Notes: generated from the sequence alone by a model not told the origin. DNA of 64,000 nucleotides from Actinopolymorpha pittospori (GCF_014873875.1 NZ_JADBEM010000001.1:6262001-6326000); one strand, 5' to 3'; positions 17,345 to 26,683 are shown, numbered from the stretch's first letter. Numbers and translations: made by a program.

Positions 17345-18671
17345 TCTCGGCCGCCGCGCGCAGCCCGGAGGAGATCGCTCCGTCGATGTAACCGTTCCAT
17401 CGCACCGCCGTCTCGGTGCCGGCCCAGTGGATGGAACCCACCGGTTCACGGAGCGCGGGACCGTAGCTGGTCCAACCTCCGGGTCGGAAGTGGGCGGAGA
17501 AGCAGCCTCGCGTCCAGGGGTCGGTGCTCCAGTCGTGGTGCACGATGGTCAGCGGGTGGCGCGCGCTCTCACCGTAGAGCGTCGCCAACCGCTCGAGGAC
17601 GAGTTGTCGCTGCTGTGGGACTGCGAGCTCACGAAGCCGGTGCGCCTCGCTGCCGTAGACGAACGCCACGAGGATGCCGCGCGGGTTGCCGTTCTCGTCC
17701 GGCTTGGAGTTGTCGAAGGTCTCGGAGATGACACCCTCGTCGTAGATGCCGATTCCCGACAGACCCGCCTCGCGCCAGAACGGTTCGGCGTAGACCGTCT
17801 GCCACTTCATGGCGTAGCCGTGCGGCATCGCGTCGAACAGACCAGCACGTCGAGTCGGCAGGGACGGCGTGTAGTCGATCCGCGCGGCCAGCGCCGGTGG
17901 AACGGCGACGACGACATACCTTGTCCGGTAGCGACCCTTGGTCGAGACCACGACAGTCTGGTGGCCGCCCTGCTCGATCCGGACCACAGGCTCGTCGAAC
18001 CGGATGGTCTCCGCGCCCAAGGTGTCCGCGATCGCGTTGGCGACCCGTTGTGCCCCACCGTCGATGCGGGACTCCTGGGCACCCCCTTCGCAGCTGGCCA
18101 GGGACGCGACACCGCCGCCACTGCGGATGTAGAAGAGCACGTCCAGGGTGGACACGTCCTCGGCGCCGCAGGCGAGGAAGGCGCCGGCGACCGCTCGGTC
18201 GACGAAGCGGGCGGTGCTCGCCGTCGCGTGCTGACGCAACCAGGCGGCGAAGGGGAGTTCGAGTTCCTCTGCCCGCGGGTGGGTCCACGGGCGCTCGAGC
18301 GGGACGTCCTCGCTGAGTCGGTCCAGCTCGTCCAGAACCCGCTCGACGTCGAGGGGGAGTTCGGGGAGGCGCTCCCCGTCGAAGAGGTACGTCTCGGCAC
18401 CTGCGGCCGGCGTCGGCTGGGTCCTGATGCCGAACCGGTCGAGCAGACCGAGGAGGTGGTTCTGGGTGGGACCGACCCACTGGCCACCAAGGTCGAGCTT
18501 GATCAGGCTGCCGTCAGGGAGTGGTTGCGGTGCGCTCCAGATCCGCCCACCAACGCGATCGCGTGCCTCGAGCACCAGGACGTCGTAGCCGTCCCGCCGC
18601 AGTCGCTCGGCACTACTGAGGCCGGCATATCCAGCGCCGACAACGACCACGTCATACTGGCGCTCGCCCAT
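17328..18671 (-). CDS. Flavin monoamine oxidase (putrescine-oxidase-like)
   Basis: The 447-residue product has the FAD dinucleotide motif VVVGAGYAGLSSAE near residue 10, then EARDRVGGRIWS. The substrate-domain Lys sits in MKWQTVYAEPFWREAG, aligning with the catalytic-site Lys of MAO. The C-terminal FAD clamp reads HWAGTETAVRWNGYIDGAISSG. No Cys stands in the covalent-FAD position, so FAD is probably bound non-covalently. It would oxidise an amine to aldehyde, ammonia and peroxide. Pairing with the decarboxylase makes putrescine or a related diamine a reasonable guess. Start chosen at 18671 with GAGG about 11 bases upstream; an in-frame start at 18695 is possible. Confidence 0.9.
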   Translation of the reverse strand: MGERQYDVVVVGAGYAGLSSAERLRRDGYDVLVLEARDRVGGRIWSAPQPLPDGSLIKLDLGGQWVGPTQNHLLGLLDRFGIRTQPTPAAGAETYLFDGERLPELPLDVERVLDELDRLSEDVPLERPWTHPRAEELELPFAAWLRQHATASTARFVDRAVAGAFLACGAEDVSTLDVLFYIRSGGGVASLASCEGGAQESRIDGGAQRVANAIADTLGAETIRFDEPVVRIEQGGHQTVVVSTKGRYRTRYVVVAVPPALAARIDYTPSLPTRRAGLFDAMPHGYAMKWQTVYAEPFWREAGLSGIGIYDEGVISETFDNSKPDENGNPRGILVAFVYGSEAHRLRELAVPQQRQLVLERLATLYGESARHPLTIVHHDWSTDPWTRGCFSAHFRPGGWTSYGPALREPVGSIHWAGTETAVRWNGYIDGAISSGLRAAAEITAVR

Positions 18672-18933
18672 GGATGATCGTGCCTCACATCTCACTTGCC
18701 GACGTCTTCGTCGCCACGGCGGGGAAATCGGGATCGATGCTACGCGAGGTGCGGGGCAGTTCCGCCCTGAGGTCAGGGCTCCTGACGCGCGATCCGACCC
18801 ATGCCGAGGGGCGGGTGACGGCGTGATGGACGTCGGGTGAGCGCCGGCTTGACCGCTGGTTTCGTCGGCACGGAAGGTGGTCGCGCGGGTGACCGTCAGG
18901 AGGCGGGACCCGCGTCGTCAAGCTCACCTGGAC

Positions 18934-18969
18934 ACCACACCGCGGCCGGAGAACCGGCCGCGGTGTGGT
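18934..18969. terminator. Strong 16-base-pair hairpin terminator
   Basis: ACCACACCGCGGCCGG is followed by the loop AGAA and its exact complement, 13 bases after the stop of the secreted hydrolase gene (read leftward). It is the strongest stem-loop I see in the window. The rest of the 310-base gap 18672-18981 holds no visible gene and must contain the amine oxidase promoter. Confidence 0.88.
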
Positions 18970-18981
18970 CGAACGCTCGGC

Positions 18982-21849
18982 TCAGCCGCGTCCGTGCCCG
19001 GCCCTGACGGTCACCTCCGTCTCGGTGGTGTAGCGGGAGCCGGCACCGACGGCGGTGACCGGGGTCTTCCCTACCGTGACGTCGGAAGGCACCGACGCGA
19101 CGTACGACACGGTGCCCTGCCGGTCGGCAACGGCCCGGCCGAGCGAGGTCGAGCCGAGGAGGAACTCCACGCTCTCCCCGGACCGGTAGCCGCCCGCCGT
19201 GAGCGCCATCGTCTCGCCGACCCTGACGCTGCCTCGGTTCACCTTCAGCTTGCCCGGCGTCAAGGTGGCGGCGTACTCCCGGCAGGCGTCACCGGCCATG
19301 CCGACCTCGGGTGCCGGGGTGCCACCGACCACTCCGTCGTCCTCGCGAACCGTGAGCGTTCCGAGACCGTTGTCGCCCATGACCGCCCCGGCCACGTTCG
19401 TCGCCGAGACCTTGAAGGACGTGGACGGGGTGGCGCTCGGAAGTGTGTCGCCGTAGGTGGGGACGGCCACGGGTACGCACACCTGGCCCGGTGTGAAGGT
19501 GACCTTGCTCATCGTCAGGCCGGCCTTGCCGGTGGCGGCGCCGAAGACGCTCACGTAGGCGCTGACCGGGTGGTCGACCGGACGGGACAGGACCGCCGCC
19601 ACCTTGGCGGTACCGGGTCCGGCGGCCTCCTCCACGTTCGCCGGCGCGACGTCGACGGTGGCCTGCCGCGCGGGAACTCGTGCACCGACCGTTCGCCTCT
19701 CCGCCGAGAGGTCGGACAGGTAGACGCCTCCGGACTCGGTCCCGTCCGCTCCCGGTGCCGCGGTGAACCGCACCTCGCGGATGTCCTTGCGGTCGAGTCC
19801 GGACAGCCAGGAGGTCGGGATCGTCACCTGCTGCAGGATGACCTTGCGCAGCCAGGGCGAGTTGACACCCGGCATCCGGGTGACCGCGTCCGGGTTCAGG
19901 TCGGAGACGAGCGCGGACCAGGTGTGCCCGGACCCGTCGAGGACGCTGACGGTGACGTCCGTTCCGGTGGCGACGAACTCGTCCGCGGCCATCTTCACCG
20001 AGATCTGGTCGTAGGAGTTGACGTTGCGTGCCTTCGCGGGAACGCTGACTCGTACCTCACCGTCGCCGGAGGTCCAGCGCACGTGCAGCATGGGGGAGGA
20101 CGGGGTGTTCGGCGACCACAGCGCCGGCGACCAGTGGGGGAGGGCGGCCTGGTTCAGCGTGGTCGAGCAGTACGGCATGGTCTGCGGGACTGCCAGACCG
20201 GCCATGCTGGCACAGACGTCGGCGGTGGCGCCGCCGTAGAGTCGCACGGCGGAGCTGGTGCGCTCGAAGGTGTTGATGTCGACGCGGGACTTCGCGGGCT
20301 GTGTCGCGACCACCTTGACGTCGGCGAACGGTGTCGAGGGCGCGATCACGTCGGAGCCGTCGAAGAGCGGCTGGAACTCCTTCTCGTCACCGAGCACCAG
20401 CCGGAAGAAGCCCGCCATGTAGGCGGTGCCGACCTCGACCTGCTCCGGCGCGGTGAGGCGGGTGGTGTCCGCGGCGGTCGGGGCGCACACCGGGTCGTCG
20501 GCACCGCTGGCACCGGACACCCAGTCGTCGGCCGTGCCCGAGGGCCAGCCGCCGGGTGTCCAGATCGTGTTGAAGAAGTTGTGGTTGGTACCCATCACGA
20601 GCACGGTGGAGCGGAGCACGTTGTCGTCGAAGTTGTGCCTGGAGTCGTCGACGATGTGCTGACCCATGAGGTTCTCGACGTCGCCGTCGCAGTACGGCAG
20701 GATCGTCGCGGTCGCCGCGTTGGGCAACGACATCCGGTTGTAGTCGACGGGCGCCAGCGGGAGCACCGCCTTGATTCCGAACTGCTGGGCGACCGGGAGC
20801 GCGTCGTTCAGGTTGGACGCGGCGACGACTCCCTCACCACCGCGGGAGTGGCCCATGATCCCGACATCGTCGAGGTCGAGCCGGCGCACGAGGTCGGAGG
20901 GTCGGATGTCACCGTCGAGGGCCTCGCCGAGGCTGACGTCCTGGTCGGTGAACGCGTCGTGGTAGACGACCTGCTGCCCGGCGTTGGCCTTCTTCAACAT
21001 CCGCAGGGTGTCGAGGATCAGCTCACCCCGGGCCTGGGCGCCGTAGTCGGCGGCGAGCTGGTTGTCGTTGGCGTTGATGGCGTTGGCCGAGACGGACACC
21101 ACCGCGTAGCCGTTGCTGGCGAGGGCGCGTGCCGGAGCGTCGTAACCGAGGTAGCTCGGGATCGACCAGCGCTGCTCGGTGCTGTCGGGGGTGGCGAGGC
21201 AGGGCCAGCGCGCCGGGTTCGCGGCGCCGGGGCCATAGCAGGAGGAGTGCCGGCCGTGCAGCAGGATGACGACCGGCTTCTCGCCCGTGCCGTCGGGCAA
21301 GTAGATCTTGCCCTCGAACTCGCCGCGGATCCCGCCGAAGTTGAGCAGCGGAAGCGCTTGGTCGCCAAATGCGTACGTGGCCTCGGAGACGTGGTAGGAA
21401 CCGAGCTTCGCGGGATCGGCCCGCAAGGTCCTGGGCGTGATCGGGGGTGCGGGCTTCTTGGCGCGGGGCGTCGCGGGAGTGCCTTGCCTGGCGTTCGTCT
21501 GCACCCCGAAGGCATCGGTGGTGACCGCGTTGGCGTCCGCCACGGACGGGTCGGCGGTGACGAGCGTCAGCGACCTCCCGTCAGCGGACTCGACGGCGGG
21601 ACCGAGGTCCACGCCGTCGACGGAGAGCGTCGGGGCGCTTGCCGTGACGGGGAGCGTCCGGTCAAGGTCGAGGGTGACCTGGAAGCCGCCCGCGACCCGA
21701 GTGACAGACCAGTCGTCTCCGGAGGCCACCGCGGTCGAGCGGTCCTCCGGTGCGGCCAGGGCGCTCCCCTGAAACAGGATGGCGGGCAGGCCGGCCAGTA
21801 CCAGCGCTGCCGCGGCGACACGCGTCGTGCGCCGAGTCTGCTGTGACAA
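18982..21849 (-). CDS. Large secreted alpha/beta hydrolase with C-terminal beta domains
   Basis: This 955-residue protein starts with a Sec signal peptide (RRTTRVAAAALVLAGLPAIL, cleavage near ALA-AP). A hydrolase domain has the oxyanion strand KPVVILLHGRHSS near residue 195 and the nucleophile elbow GHSRGGEG (Ser near 332), then NHNFFN as a possible His region. A jelly-roll-like part follows (about 500-680). Then comes a Calx-beta-like segment (VAAVLSRPVDHPVSAYVSVF to LGTLTVREDDG) and an Ig-like C-terminus. It is probably an extracellular esterase or lipase-like enzyme. Such long secreted hydrolases are common in Streptomyces relatives, without known substrates. A perfect terminator hairpin follows. 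Confidence 0.85.
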   Translation of the reverse strand: MSQQTRRTTRVAAAALVLAGLPAILFQGSALAAPEDRSTAVASGDDWSVTRVAGGFQVTLDLDRTLPVTASAPTLSVDGVDLGPAVESADGRSLTLVTADPSVADANAVTTDAFGVQTNARQGTPATPRAKKPAPPITPRTLRADPAKLGSYHVSEATYAFGDQALPLLNFGGIRGEFEGKIYLPDGTGEKPVVILLHGRHSSCYGPGAANPARWPCLATPDSTEQRWSIPSYLGYDAPARALASNGYAVVSVSANAINANDNQLAADYGAQARGELILDTLRMLKKANAGQQVVYHDAFTDQDVSLGEALDGDIRPSDLVRRLDLDDVGIMGHSRGGEGVVAASNLNDALPVAQQFGIKAVLPLAPVDYNRMSLPNAATATILPYCDGDVENLMGQHIVDDSRHNFDDNVLRSTVLVMGTNHNFFNTIWTPGGWPSGTADDWVSGASGADDPVCAPTAADTTRLTAPEQVEVGTAYMAGFFRLVLGDEKEFQPLFDGSDVIAPSTPFADVKVVATQPAKSRVDINTFERTSSAVRLYGGATADVCASMAGLAVPQTMPYCSTTLNQAALPHWSPALWSPNTPSSPMLHVRWTSGDGEVRVSVPAKARNVNSYDQISVKMAADEFVATGTDVTVSVLDGSGHTWSALVSDLNPDAVTRMPGVNSPWLRKVILQQVTIPTSWLSGLDRKDIREVRFTAAPGADGTESGGVYLSDLSAERRTVGARVPARQATVDVAPANVEEAAGPGTAKVAAVLSRPVDHPVSAYVSVFGAATGKAGLTMSKVTFTPGQVCVPVAVPTYGDTLPSATPSTSFKVSATNVAGAVMGDNGLGTLTVREDDGVVGGTPAPEVGMAGDACREYAATLTPGKLKVNRGSVRVGETMALTAGGYRSGESVEFLLGSTSLGRAVADRQGTVSYVASVPSDVTVGKTPVTAVGAGSRYTTETEVTVRAGHGRG

Positions 21850-21998
21850 ATGAGGGCCTCTCGTCGAAGGGGACTCGACGCGTCGCGGGCCGCCGTGGAT
21901 CGCTGTGGCGTCGATTCCGGGAACGTAGTGAGGCCATGTGAAGCTACTCTGCCGATCTTGTTACCTGCGTGTTGCGACCTACTTCGGTCTGTGCCCGT

Positions 21999-22604
21999 TC
22001 ACTCTTCCTTCGGTGGTGCGCCGCCTGGAGCGGTCAGCAGGGCCACGCTGACACCGAGGTCGTGGCGCTGCGCGTCGGACCAGGAGTACGCGCGCCCGGC
22101 CAGCACCAGATTGCCGTGCGCCAACGTCAGGATGTGGTCGAGCAGGCGGTCTGCCGGCAGCGCGTCGCTGACCAGCCCAGCCGCCTGCGCGCGAGCGATG
22201 ACGGCGACCTTGTCCGACATCGTGCGGACCACCGGTGTGAGCGAGCGCATGAGGTCGGGCCGTTCCAGAGCCTGCCACAGCGCCAGCCGTACGAGGTGGG
22301 GACGGGTGCGGTAGACGTCGAAGACCTGCTGGGCGTAGCCGGGCAGATCAGTGGCCTCGAAGGTCACCGCGTCCTGGGCCACCAGGACGTGGTGTTCGAG
22401 TACGGCGTCGAACAGGCCGTCCTTGCTGCCGAAGTACGCGTAGAGCATTCGCTGGTTGGCCCGGGCACGCTCCGCGATCCGGCTCACGCGCGCGCCCGCC
22501 AGCCCGGAGGCGGCGAACTCGACGGTCGCGGCCTGGAGGATTCGGCGCCGGGTGGCGGTCGCGTCGCGGACGGCCGGAGTAGGGGGCGCCTGCTCAGCTG
22601 CCAT
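21999..22604 (-). CDS. TetR-family repressor
   Basis: The 201-residue product has the TetR helix-turn-helix RRRILQAATVEFAASGLAGA, VSRIAERARANQRMLYAYFGSKDGLF at residues 18-65, and a ligand domain with the TetR_C-type helices. It overlaps the end of the upstream SDR gene by 11 bases, so it is translated from the same mRNA. The palindrome at 23462-23481 before the SDR start is the likely operator, giving an autoregulated SDR-TetR unit that responds to an SDR-related ligand (inferred). Confidence 0.92.
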   Translation of the reverse strand: MAAEQAPPTPAVRDATATRRRILQAATVEFAASGLAGARVSRIAERARANQRMLYAYFGSKDGLFDAVLEHHVLVAQDAVTFEATDLPGYAQQVFDVYRTRPHLVRLALWQALERPDLMRSLTPVVRTMSDKVAVIARAQAAGLVSDALPADRLLDHILTLAHGNLVLAGRAYSWSDAQRHDLGVSVALLTAPGGAPPKEE

Positions 22605-23439
22605 CCGGAGCCTCCGTGTCGGCCGATCGGCTGAGCCGCTCCCATCGGTCCAACTCGGCGAGCTTGCGCTGGTCGGCGCGGCGGATGTGGTCGACCGCCT
22701 CTCCGGACAGGGGGAGCCAGAGGGGAGGATCGGCCAGGTCGAGAACGCTCAGGACGACCTCGGCCGCGCGGCGTGGACGCACGCCCCGCTCCCTGGCCGC
22801 CGGGCTGCTGTGACGTCCGAGCATCGGGGCGAGGGCGTCGGCGTAGGGAGGGCTGGGTGTCGACACCGTCATCGCCGAGTACAGGGACGTCGCCATCGAA
22901 CCCGCCTCCACGATCGTGACCTTCACCCCGAACGGAGCGACCTCCAGCGCCAGCGCCTCGGAGAAGCCTTCCAACGCGAACTTCGCGGTCACGTAGGGCC
23001 CCAGACCGGCGAGGGGAGCGAGCCGGCCGCTGACCGAGGAGATCTGCACCACGTGCCCGCCACGCTGCGCCCGCAACAGGGGCAGCGCGGCCTTGGTGAC
23101 GTGAATCGCGCCCCAGAGGTTCGTCTCCAGCTGTGCCCGGAAGTCGTCCAACGAGGTGTCCTCCAGGGCGGCGATGTCGGAGTAGCCGGCGTTGTTGATC
23201 ACCACGTCCAGGCGACCGAAGGACTCCACGGCGAAGTCCACCGCGTCCCGCGCCGCCTGGGCGTCCGTGACGTCGAGGGGCACGGCACATGCGGTCTCGG
23301 GGTAACGCTCGAGCAGGTCCCGCAGGGCGTTTGTGTCGCGAGCCGTCGCCACGACCCGATCTCCGGCCGCCAGCGCGGTCTCGGCCAGTGCCCGCCCGAG
23401 CCCGCGCGAGGTCCCCGTGACCAGCAGCGTTCGCCCCAT
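22594..23439 (-). CDS. Short-chain dehydrogenase/reductase, first gene of TetR operon
   Basis: This 281-residue classical SDR has TGTSRGLG at residues 8-15, NNAG, the Ser of ISSVSG and the pair YVTAK. The length and the SM-A-T-S-L-Y segment after strand 6 are typical of retinol-dehydrogenase-like bacterial SDRs. It is the first gene of a two-gene unit with the TetR repressor, which starts 11 bases before its stop. Its substrate is probably the TetR ligand or a relative. Confidence 0.92.
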   Translation of the reverse strand: MGRTLLVTGTSRGLGRALAETALAAGDRVVATARDTNALRDLLERYPETACAVPLDVTDAQAARDAVDFAVESFGRLDVVINNAGYSDIAALEDTSLDDFRAQLETNLWGAIHVTKAALPLLRAQRGGHVVQISSVSGRLAPLAGLGPYVTAKFALEGFSEALALEVAPFGVKVTIVEAGSMATSLYSAMTVSTPSPPYADALAPMLGRHSSPAARERGVRPRRAAEVVLSVLDLADPPLWLPLSGEAVDHIRRADQRKLAELDRWERLSRSADTEAPDGS

Positions 23440-23461
23440 TCCGTCGCCGTCCGTTCCGCTA

Positions 23462-23481
23462 GTAAGTAATCACCTACTTAC
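23462..23481 (-). promoter_or_regulatory. TetR operator palindrome
   Basis: GTAAGTA, a 6-base centre (ATCACC) and TACTTAC form a perfect inverted repeat 22 bases before the SDR start codon. It is strikingly AT-rich for this genome. Its spacing and symmetry suit a TetR dimer, and it would overlap the promoter or block early elongation of the SDR-TetR unit. Confidence 0.8.
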
Positions 23482-23715
23482 CAATCTACCGCCCGGACCC
23501 TCGTTCGTTCGGCAGCCCGCGCTCACGCCCCGCGCACCTCGAGACGCGAGCGCGGGCCGGGTTCACCGTCGGATGGATCGGAACGACGCGAGCTCCCGAT
23601 CCTCGCCTTCGCGATGGGCAGGTCGAGCACAACGCACGAAAACTTCGCCACGGCCACCGCCGCGAGGGGATCAGGAACGACCCCCGCCTTCCCGGGCAGG
23701 TACCTCACCTGTCGT

Positions 23716-24357
23716 TCAGACCGCGCTGCGCACGTCCTCGACGACGTCCTTCGACAGGGAGGCTCGTACGCATGCGGCGACCAGTTTGGGCAGGTCGCCG
23801 TCGTGGCCGAGCTTCGCGAGCTTGCTCGGCGAGGTGGGCAGCCCTACCAGTTCGGCGCCTTTCGCCGTACGGCTGTCGACGTAGGGCGCGAGATCGGGCC
23901 ACACCCCCTGCACCTCGCGGCAGAAGATCGAGGCGCCTGCGGGACCGAGGCCTGGGACCTCCTGCAGAAGGGTGGTCACACCCTCGACGTCCTGACCTTC
24001 GGCATGGAGCCGGCGTAGGTCGCCCTTCCAGCGTTCGGCGACCAGCTTCGCCCCGTTGCCCAGCATCGTCGCCGTGCGCTCGTCGTAACGGCGGTAGTGG
24101 CCACGCCCGAGAGCGTCAACCCGATCTTGCCAGGTCGCATCCCGCATTGCGGCCGGTGAGCGGTAGCCGGCACTGAAGAGTTCGCGGGCCGCGGCGACAG
24201 CGATGTCGGAACTGATCCGCGCGGAGAGCAGGACCGAGAGGACGAGTAGCTGGTACAGCGGACTCGGGGCGTCGCGAAGCCTGATACCGGCCTGGTCGGC
24301 ATATGTCGTACCGTGGCGCTCGGTAAGTACGCGCGCTATTCGCTGCGGAGTGGTCAT
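23716..24357 (-). CDS. HhH-GPD superfamily DNA glycosylase-like protein
   Basis: The 213-residue product has the helix-hairpin-helix region EVPGLGPAGASIFCREVQGV near residues 137-156, then APYVDSRTAKGA where the conserved Asp of the family is expected. The N-terminal helices (PLYQLLVLSVLLSARISSDIAVAA) match endonuclease III-like proteins. The four-Cys iron-sulfur cluster of EndoIII is absent. Base-excision repair is the likely role, but the lesion is unknown. The start at 24357 is the ATG before MTTPQRIARVL; a longer in-frame extension is shadow. Confidence 0.83.
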   Translation of the reverse strand: MTTPQRIARVLTERHGTTYADQAGIRLRDAPSPLYQLLVLSVLLSARISSDIAVAAARELFSAGYRSPAAMRDATWQDRVDALGRGHYRRYDERTATMLGNGAKLVAERWKGDLRRLHAEGQDVEGVTTLLQEVPGLGPAGASIFCREVQGVWPDLAPYVDSRTAKGAELVGLPTSPSKLAKLGHDGDLPKLVAACVRASLSKDVVEDVRSAV

Positions 24358-24519
24358 GTGAAGGAACGTTCCCCGTCGGATCGGCGGTCGACACCGGCAG
24401 GCGCGAACCGCGTCGCCATCTCGACTGGTCGAGGACCGCGCCGCGCGGCCGACAGCATCGAGGAGCACCAGAAACGCCAGGCAAGGCAGCAAAGTCAGAG
24501 ACACCGTGAGAGGTGGACC

Positions 24520-25266
24520 ATGACGGTAGTGCTCGTCCACGGCAACCCTGAGACTGACGCGGTCTGGGGGCCGATGGTCTCCGAGCTGGGACGCGACGAC
24601 GTTGTCCGGCTGTCCCCGCCTGGCTTCGGTGCTCCGGTGCCGGAGGGCTTCGGAGCGACCTGGGAGAGTTACCGCGACTGGTTGGTGGCCGAGCTCGAGT
24701 CGATCGGCGAACCCGTCGACCTGGTGGGTCACGACTGGGGCGGGGGTCATGTCGTGAACGTCGCGCTGATCCGTCCGGACCTGTTGCGCACCTGGACAAG
24801 CGATGTCGTCGGTGTCTACGACCCGGAGTACGTCTGGCACGACCTGGCCAAGCTGTGGCAGGCACCAGGCACCGGCGAGCAGGTCGTCGACTCCATGATG
24901 GCGGGCTCTGTCGCCGAGCGCGCTGCGGGCCTGGAATCGATGGGTGTGAGCCACGACGTGGCGATGGACCTCGCGTCGGGCATGGGCCCGGAGATGGGGC
25001 GATGCGTACTCTCGCTGTATCGCTCGGCGCCCGAGTCGGTCATGCGGGAGCTGGGTGAGCAGTTGCCGGCCGCGGCTGCCCGACCCGGACTCGCCGTCCT
25101 CGCCGCCGAGGACCACTATGTCGGATCGCCGGAGATGCGCCGCCGCGCGGCCGCGCGCGCCGACGCCAGGGTCGAGGAACTGCCCGGGCTGGGCCACTGG
25201 TGGATGCTCCAGGATCCGCGTTGTTCCGCGCAGATGCTCACGGACTTCTGGGCGTCGGCGTCCTGA
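24520..25266 (+). CDS. Alpha/beta hydrolase, epoxide hydrolase/haloalkane dehalogenase type
   Basis: This 248-residue enzyme opens with MTVVLVHGNPETDAVW, where the HGNP motif carries the oxyanion/halide-binding Asn. The nucleophile elbow is VGHDWGGGH, with Asp (near residue 71) as nucleophile, as in epoxide hydrolases and dehalogenases rather than Ser esterases. An acid (AAEDHYVG) and a His (GLGHWW) complete the triad. It is short, with a small cap, so dehalogenase, epoxide hydrolase or an inactive relative are all possible. GAGAGG precedes the ATG. It is divergent from the HhH gene. Confidence 0.87.
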   Translation: MTVVLVHGNPETDAVWGPMVSELGRDDVVRLSPPGFGAPVPEGFGATWESYRDWLVAELESIGEPVDLVGHDWGGGHVVNVALIRPDLLRTWTSDVVGVYDPEYVWHDLAKLWQAPGTGEQVVDSMMAGSVAERAAGLESMGVSHDVAMDLASGMGPEMGRCVLSLYRSAPESVMRELGEQLPAAAARPGLAVLAAEDHYVGSPEMRRRAAARADARVEELPGLGHWWMLQDPRCSAQMLTDFWASAS

Positions 25267-25402
25267 CGCGGCACCGCCTGCGCCCTGGCCGGCACAGGCC
25301 AGCGGACATCCCGAGGCGGGATGGCGTACGCGTCCTGTTGCAGACTCATGAGATCGCGTCCGGTCATACCTGGCGACGCGCTTCCGTCTGATGAGGAGCA
25401 GG

Positions 25403-26575
25403 ATGTCACGGGACCTTCGGATCCAGCGGCTGACAGTGCGACAGTACCAATGGACGATGCCCGACCTCGGTGTCGACTACAACGGGTTCAACCAGGTCTA
25501 TGAGCGCGGCAGTTCGGCGAAGCAGGGCGGTTACGTCCTCACGGTCGAGACCGACGCCGGAGTCACCGGTGAGTACGCCGGCGGCAACTCGGTGTCCTAC
25601 GCGCAGCTCGGCATGGTCGCGCGGTACCTGATCGGCAGGGACGCCATGGCCCGCGAGCTCATCTGGAACGACATCAAACGAGCGCTGCGCAAGCACGATC
25701 GGTTCGGGATGGGACCGATCGACATCGCGCTGTGGGACATCGCAGGCAAGGTGTACGACGCGCCCGTGTATGAGCTGCTGGGTGGCTTCCGCACCAGCCT
25801 GCCCGCCTACGCCTCGACCTACCACGGTGACGAGAACGGCGGTCTGTCCAGCCCGCAGGCCTTCGCCGACTTCGCCGTTCAGTGCCGTGAGATGGGCTAT
25901 CCGGCGTTCAAGATCCACGGATGGGGGCACGGCCCGATCCAGCGGGAGGCCGCCGCCGTACTGGCCACCCGAGAGGCGGTCGGCGACGGCATGGACCTCA
26001 TGCTCGACCCGGCCTGTGAGTACGACACGTTCGGCGACGCGCTGACGGTCGGCCGTGCGTGTGACGAGGCGGGCTTCTTCTGGTACGAGGACCCGTACAA
26101 GGACGGTGGTGTGTCGTCGTTCGCGCACCGCAAGCTCCGGCAGCTGATTCGCACCCCACTGCTGCTCGGTGAGCATGTGCGAGGTCTGGAGCCGCACGTC
26201 GACCAGATCGTCGCCGACGGCACCGACTACGTCCGTGCCGACGCCGACTACGACGGTGGAATCACCGGCGTGATGAAGTTGGCGCACGCGGCGGAGGGTT
26301 TCGGACTCGACTGTGAGATCCACGCGCCCGGTCCGGCGCACCGGCACTGCATGGCGTCCATCCGTAACACCAACTACTACGAGCTCGGCCTGGTGGCGCC
26401 GGGTCTGGACCCGAAGCGTCAGCACTGTCCGCTGTACGCGGACGGGTACTCCGACGACCTGGACTCGGTCGACGAGCACGGACACGTGTCGGTGCCGCAG
26501 GGCCCGGGTCTGGGTGTGACCCTGAACTGGGAATGGATCAACGCACACGAGACGAGCAAGGTCGTCTACGAGTAG
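25403..26575 (+). CDS. Enolase-superfamily enzyme (mandelate racemase/dehydratase group)
   Basis: This 390-residue protein has the two-domain layout of the family. In the barrel I see KIHGWG (the K-x-H form of the KxK base), the metal ligands in MLDPACEY, WYEDP and LLGEH, and a late DCEIHAPGP with the His. The K-x-H arrangement differs from typical mandelate racemase, and acid-sugar dehydratases are the likeliest relatives; the substrate is unknown. Start at 25403 because AGGAG lies 4 bases upstream; the ATG at 25391 is upstream of that site. It stands alone and ends in two successive hairpins. Confidence 0.88.
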   Translation: MSRDLRIQRLTVRQYQWTMPDLGVDYNGFNQVYERGSSAKQGGYVLTVETDAGVTGEYAGGNSVSYAQLGMVARYLIGRDAMARELIWNDIKRALRKHDRFGMGPIDIALWDIAGKVYDAPVYELLGGFRTSLPAYASTYHGDENGGLSSPQAFADFAVQCREMGYPAFKIHGWGHGPIQREAAAVLATREAVGDGMDLMLDPACEYDTFGDALTVGRACDEAGFFWYEDPYKDGGVSSFAHRKLRQLIRTPLLLGEHVRGLEPHVDQIVADGTDYVRADADYDGGITGVMKLAHAAEGFGLDCEIHAPGPAHRHCMASIRNTNYYELGLVAPGLDPKRQHCPLYADGYSDDLDSVDEHGHVSVPQGPGLGVTLNWEWINAHETSKVVYE

Positions 26576-26583
26576 AGCTGTCC

Positions 26584-26671
26584 AGGTGAAACCTTGCGGG
26601 GAGCGCAAGGTCACCTTGCGGAACCCGCGCGGGGCGTGCCGAGGCCCCTCCACTCGGGGCCTTCGGCACGC
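26584..26671 (+). terminator. Two tandem hairpins after the enolase gene
   Basis: The first stem pairs GGTGA and CCTTGCG (26585-26598, AA bulge) with CGCAAGGTCACC. The second pairs GCGTGCCGAGGCCCC (26634-26648) with GGGGCCTTCGGCACGC across a 7-base loop with one bulged base. The second is strong enough to terminate both convergent genes. Confidence 0.8.
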
Positions 26672-26683
26672 ACCGGTCCTCGG

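Noticed and set aside
18877..21846. A 989-codon forward frame over the secreted hydrolase
   Set aside because: It mirrors the hydrolase gene, has Gly/Arg/Val-rich composition and no recognisable motif, while the reverse frame has a signal peptide and GHSRGG.
24358..25197. Long reverse extension of the HhH-GPD gene
   Set aside because: The conserved fold starts at MTTPQRIARVL (24357); the extension overlaps the hydrolase gene and has shadow composition.
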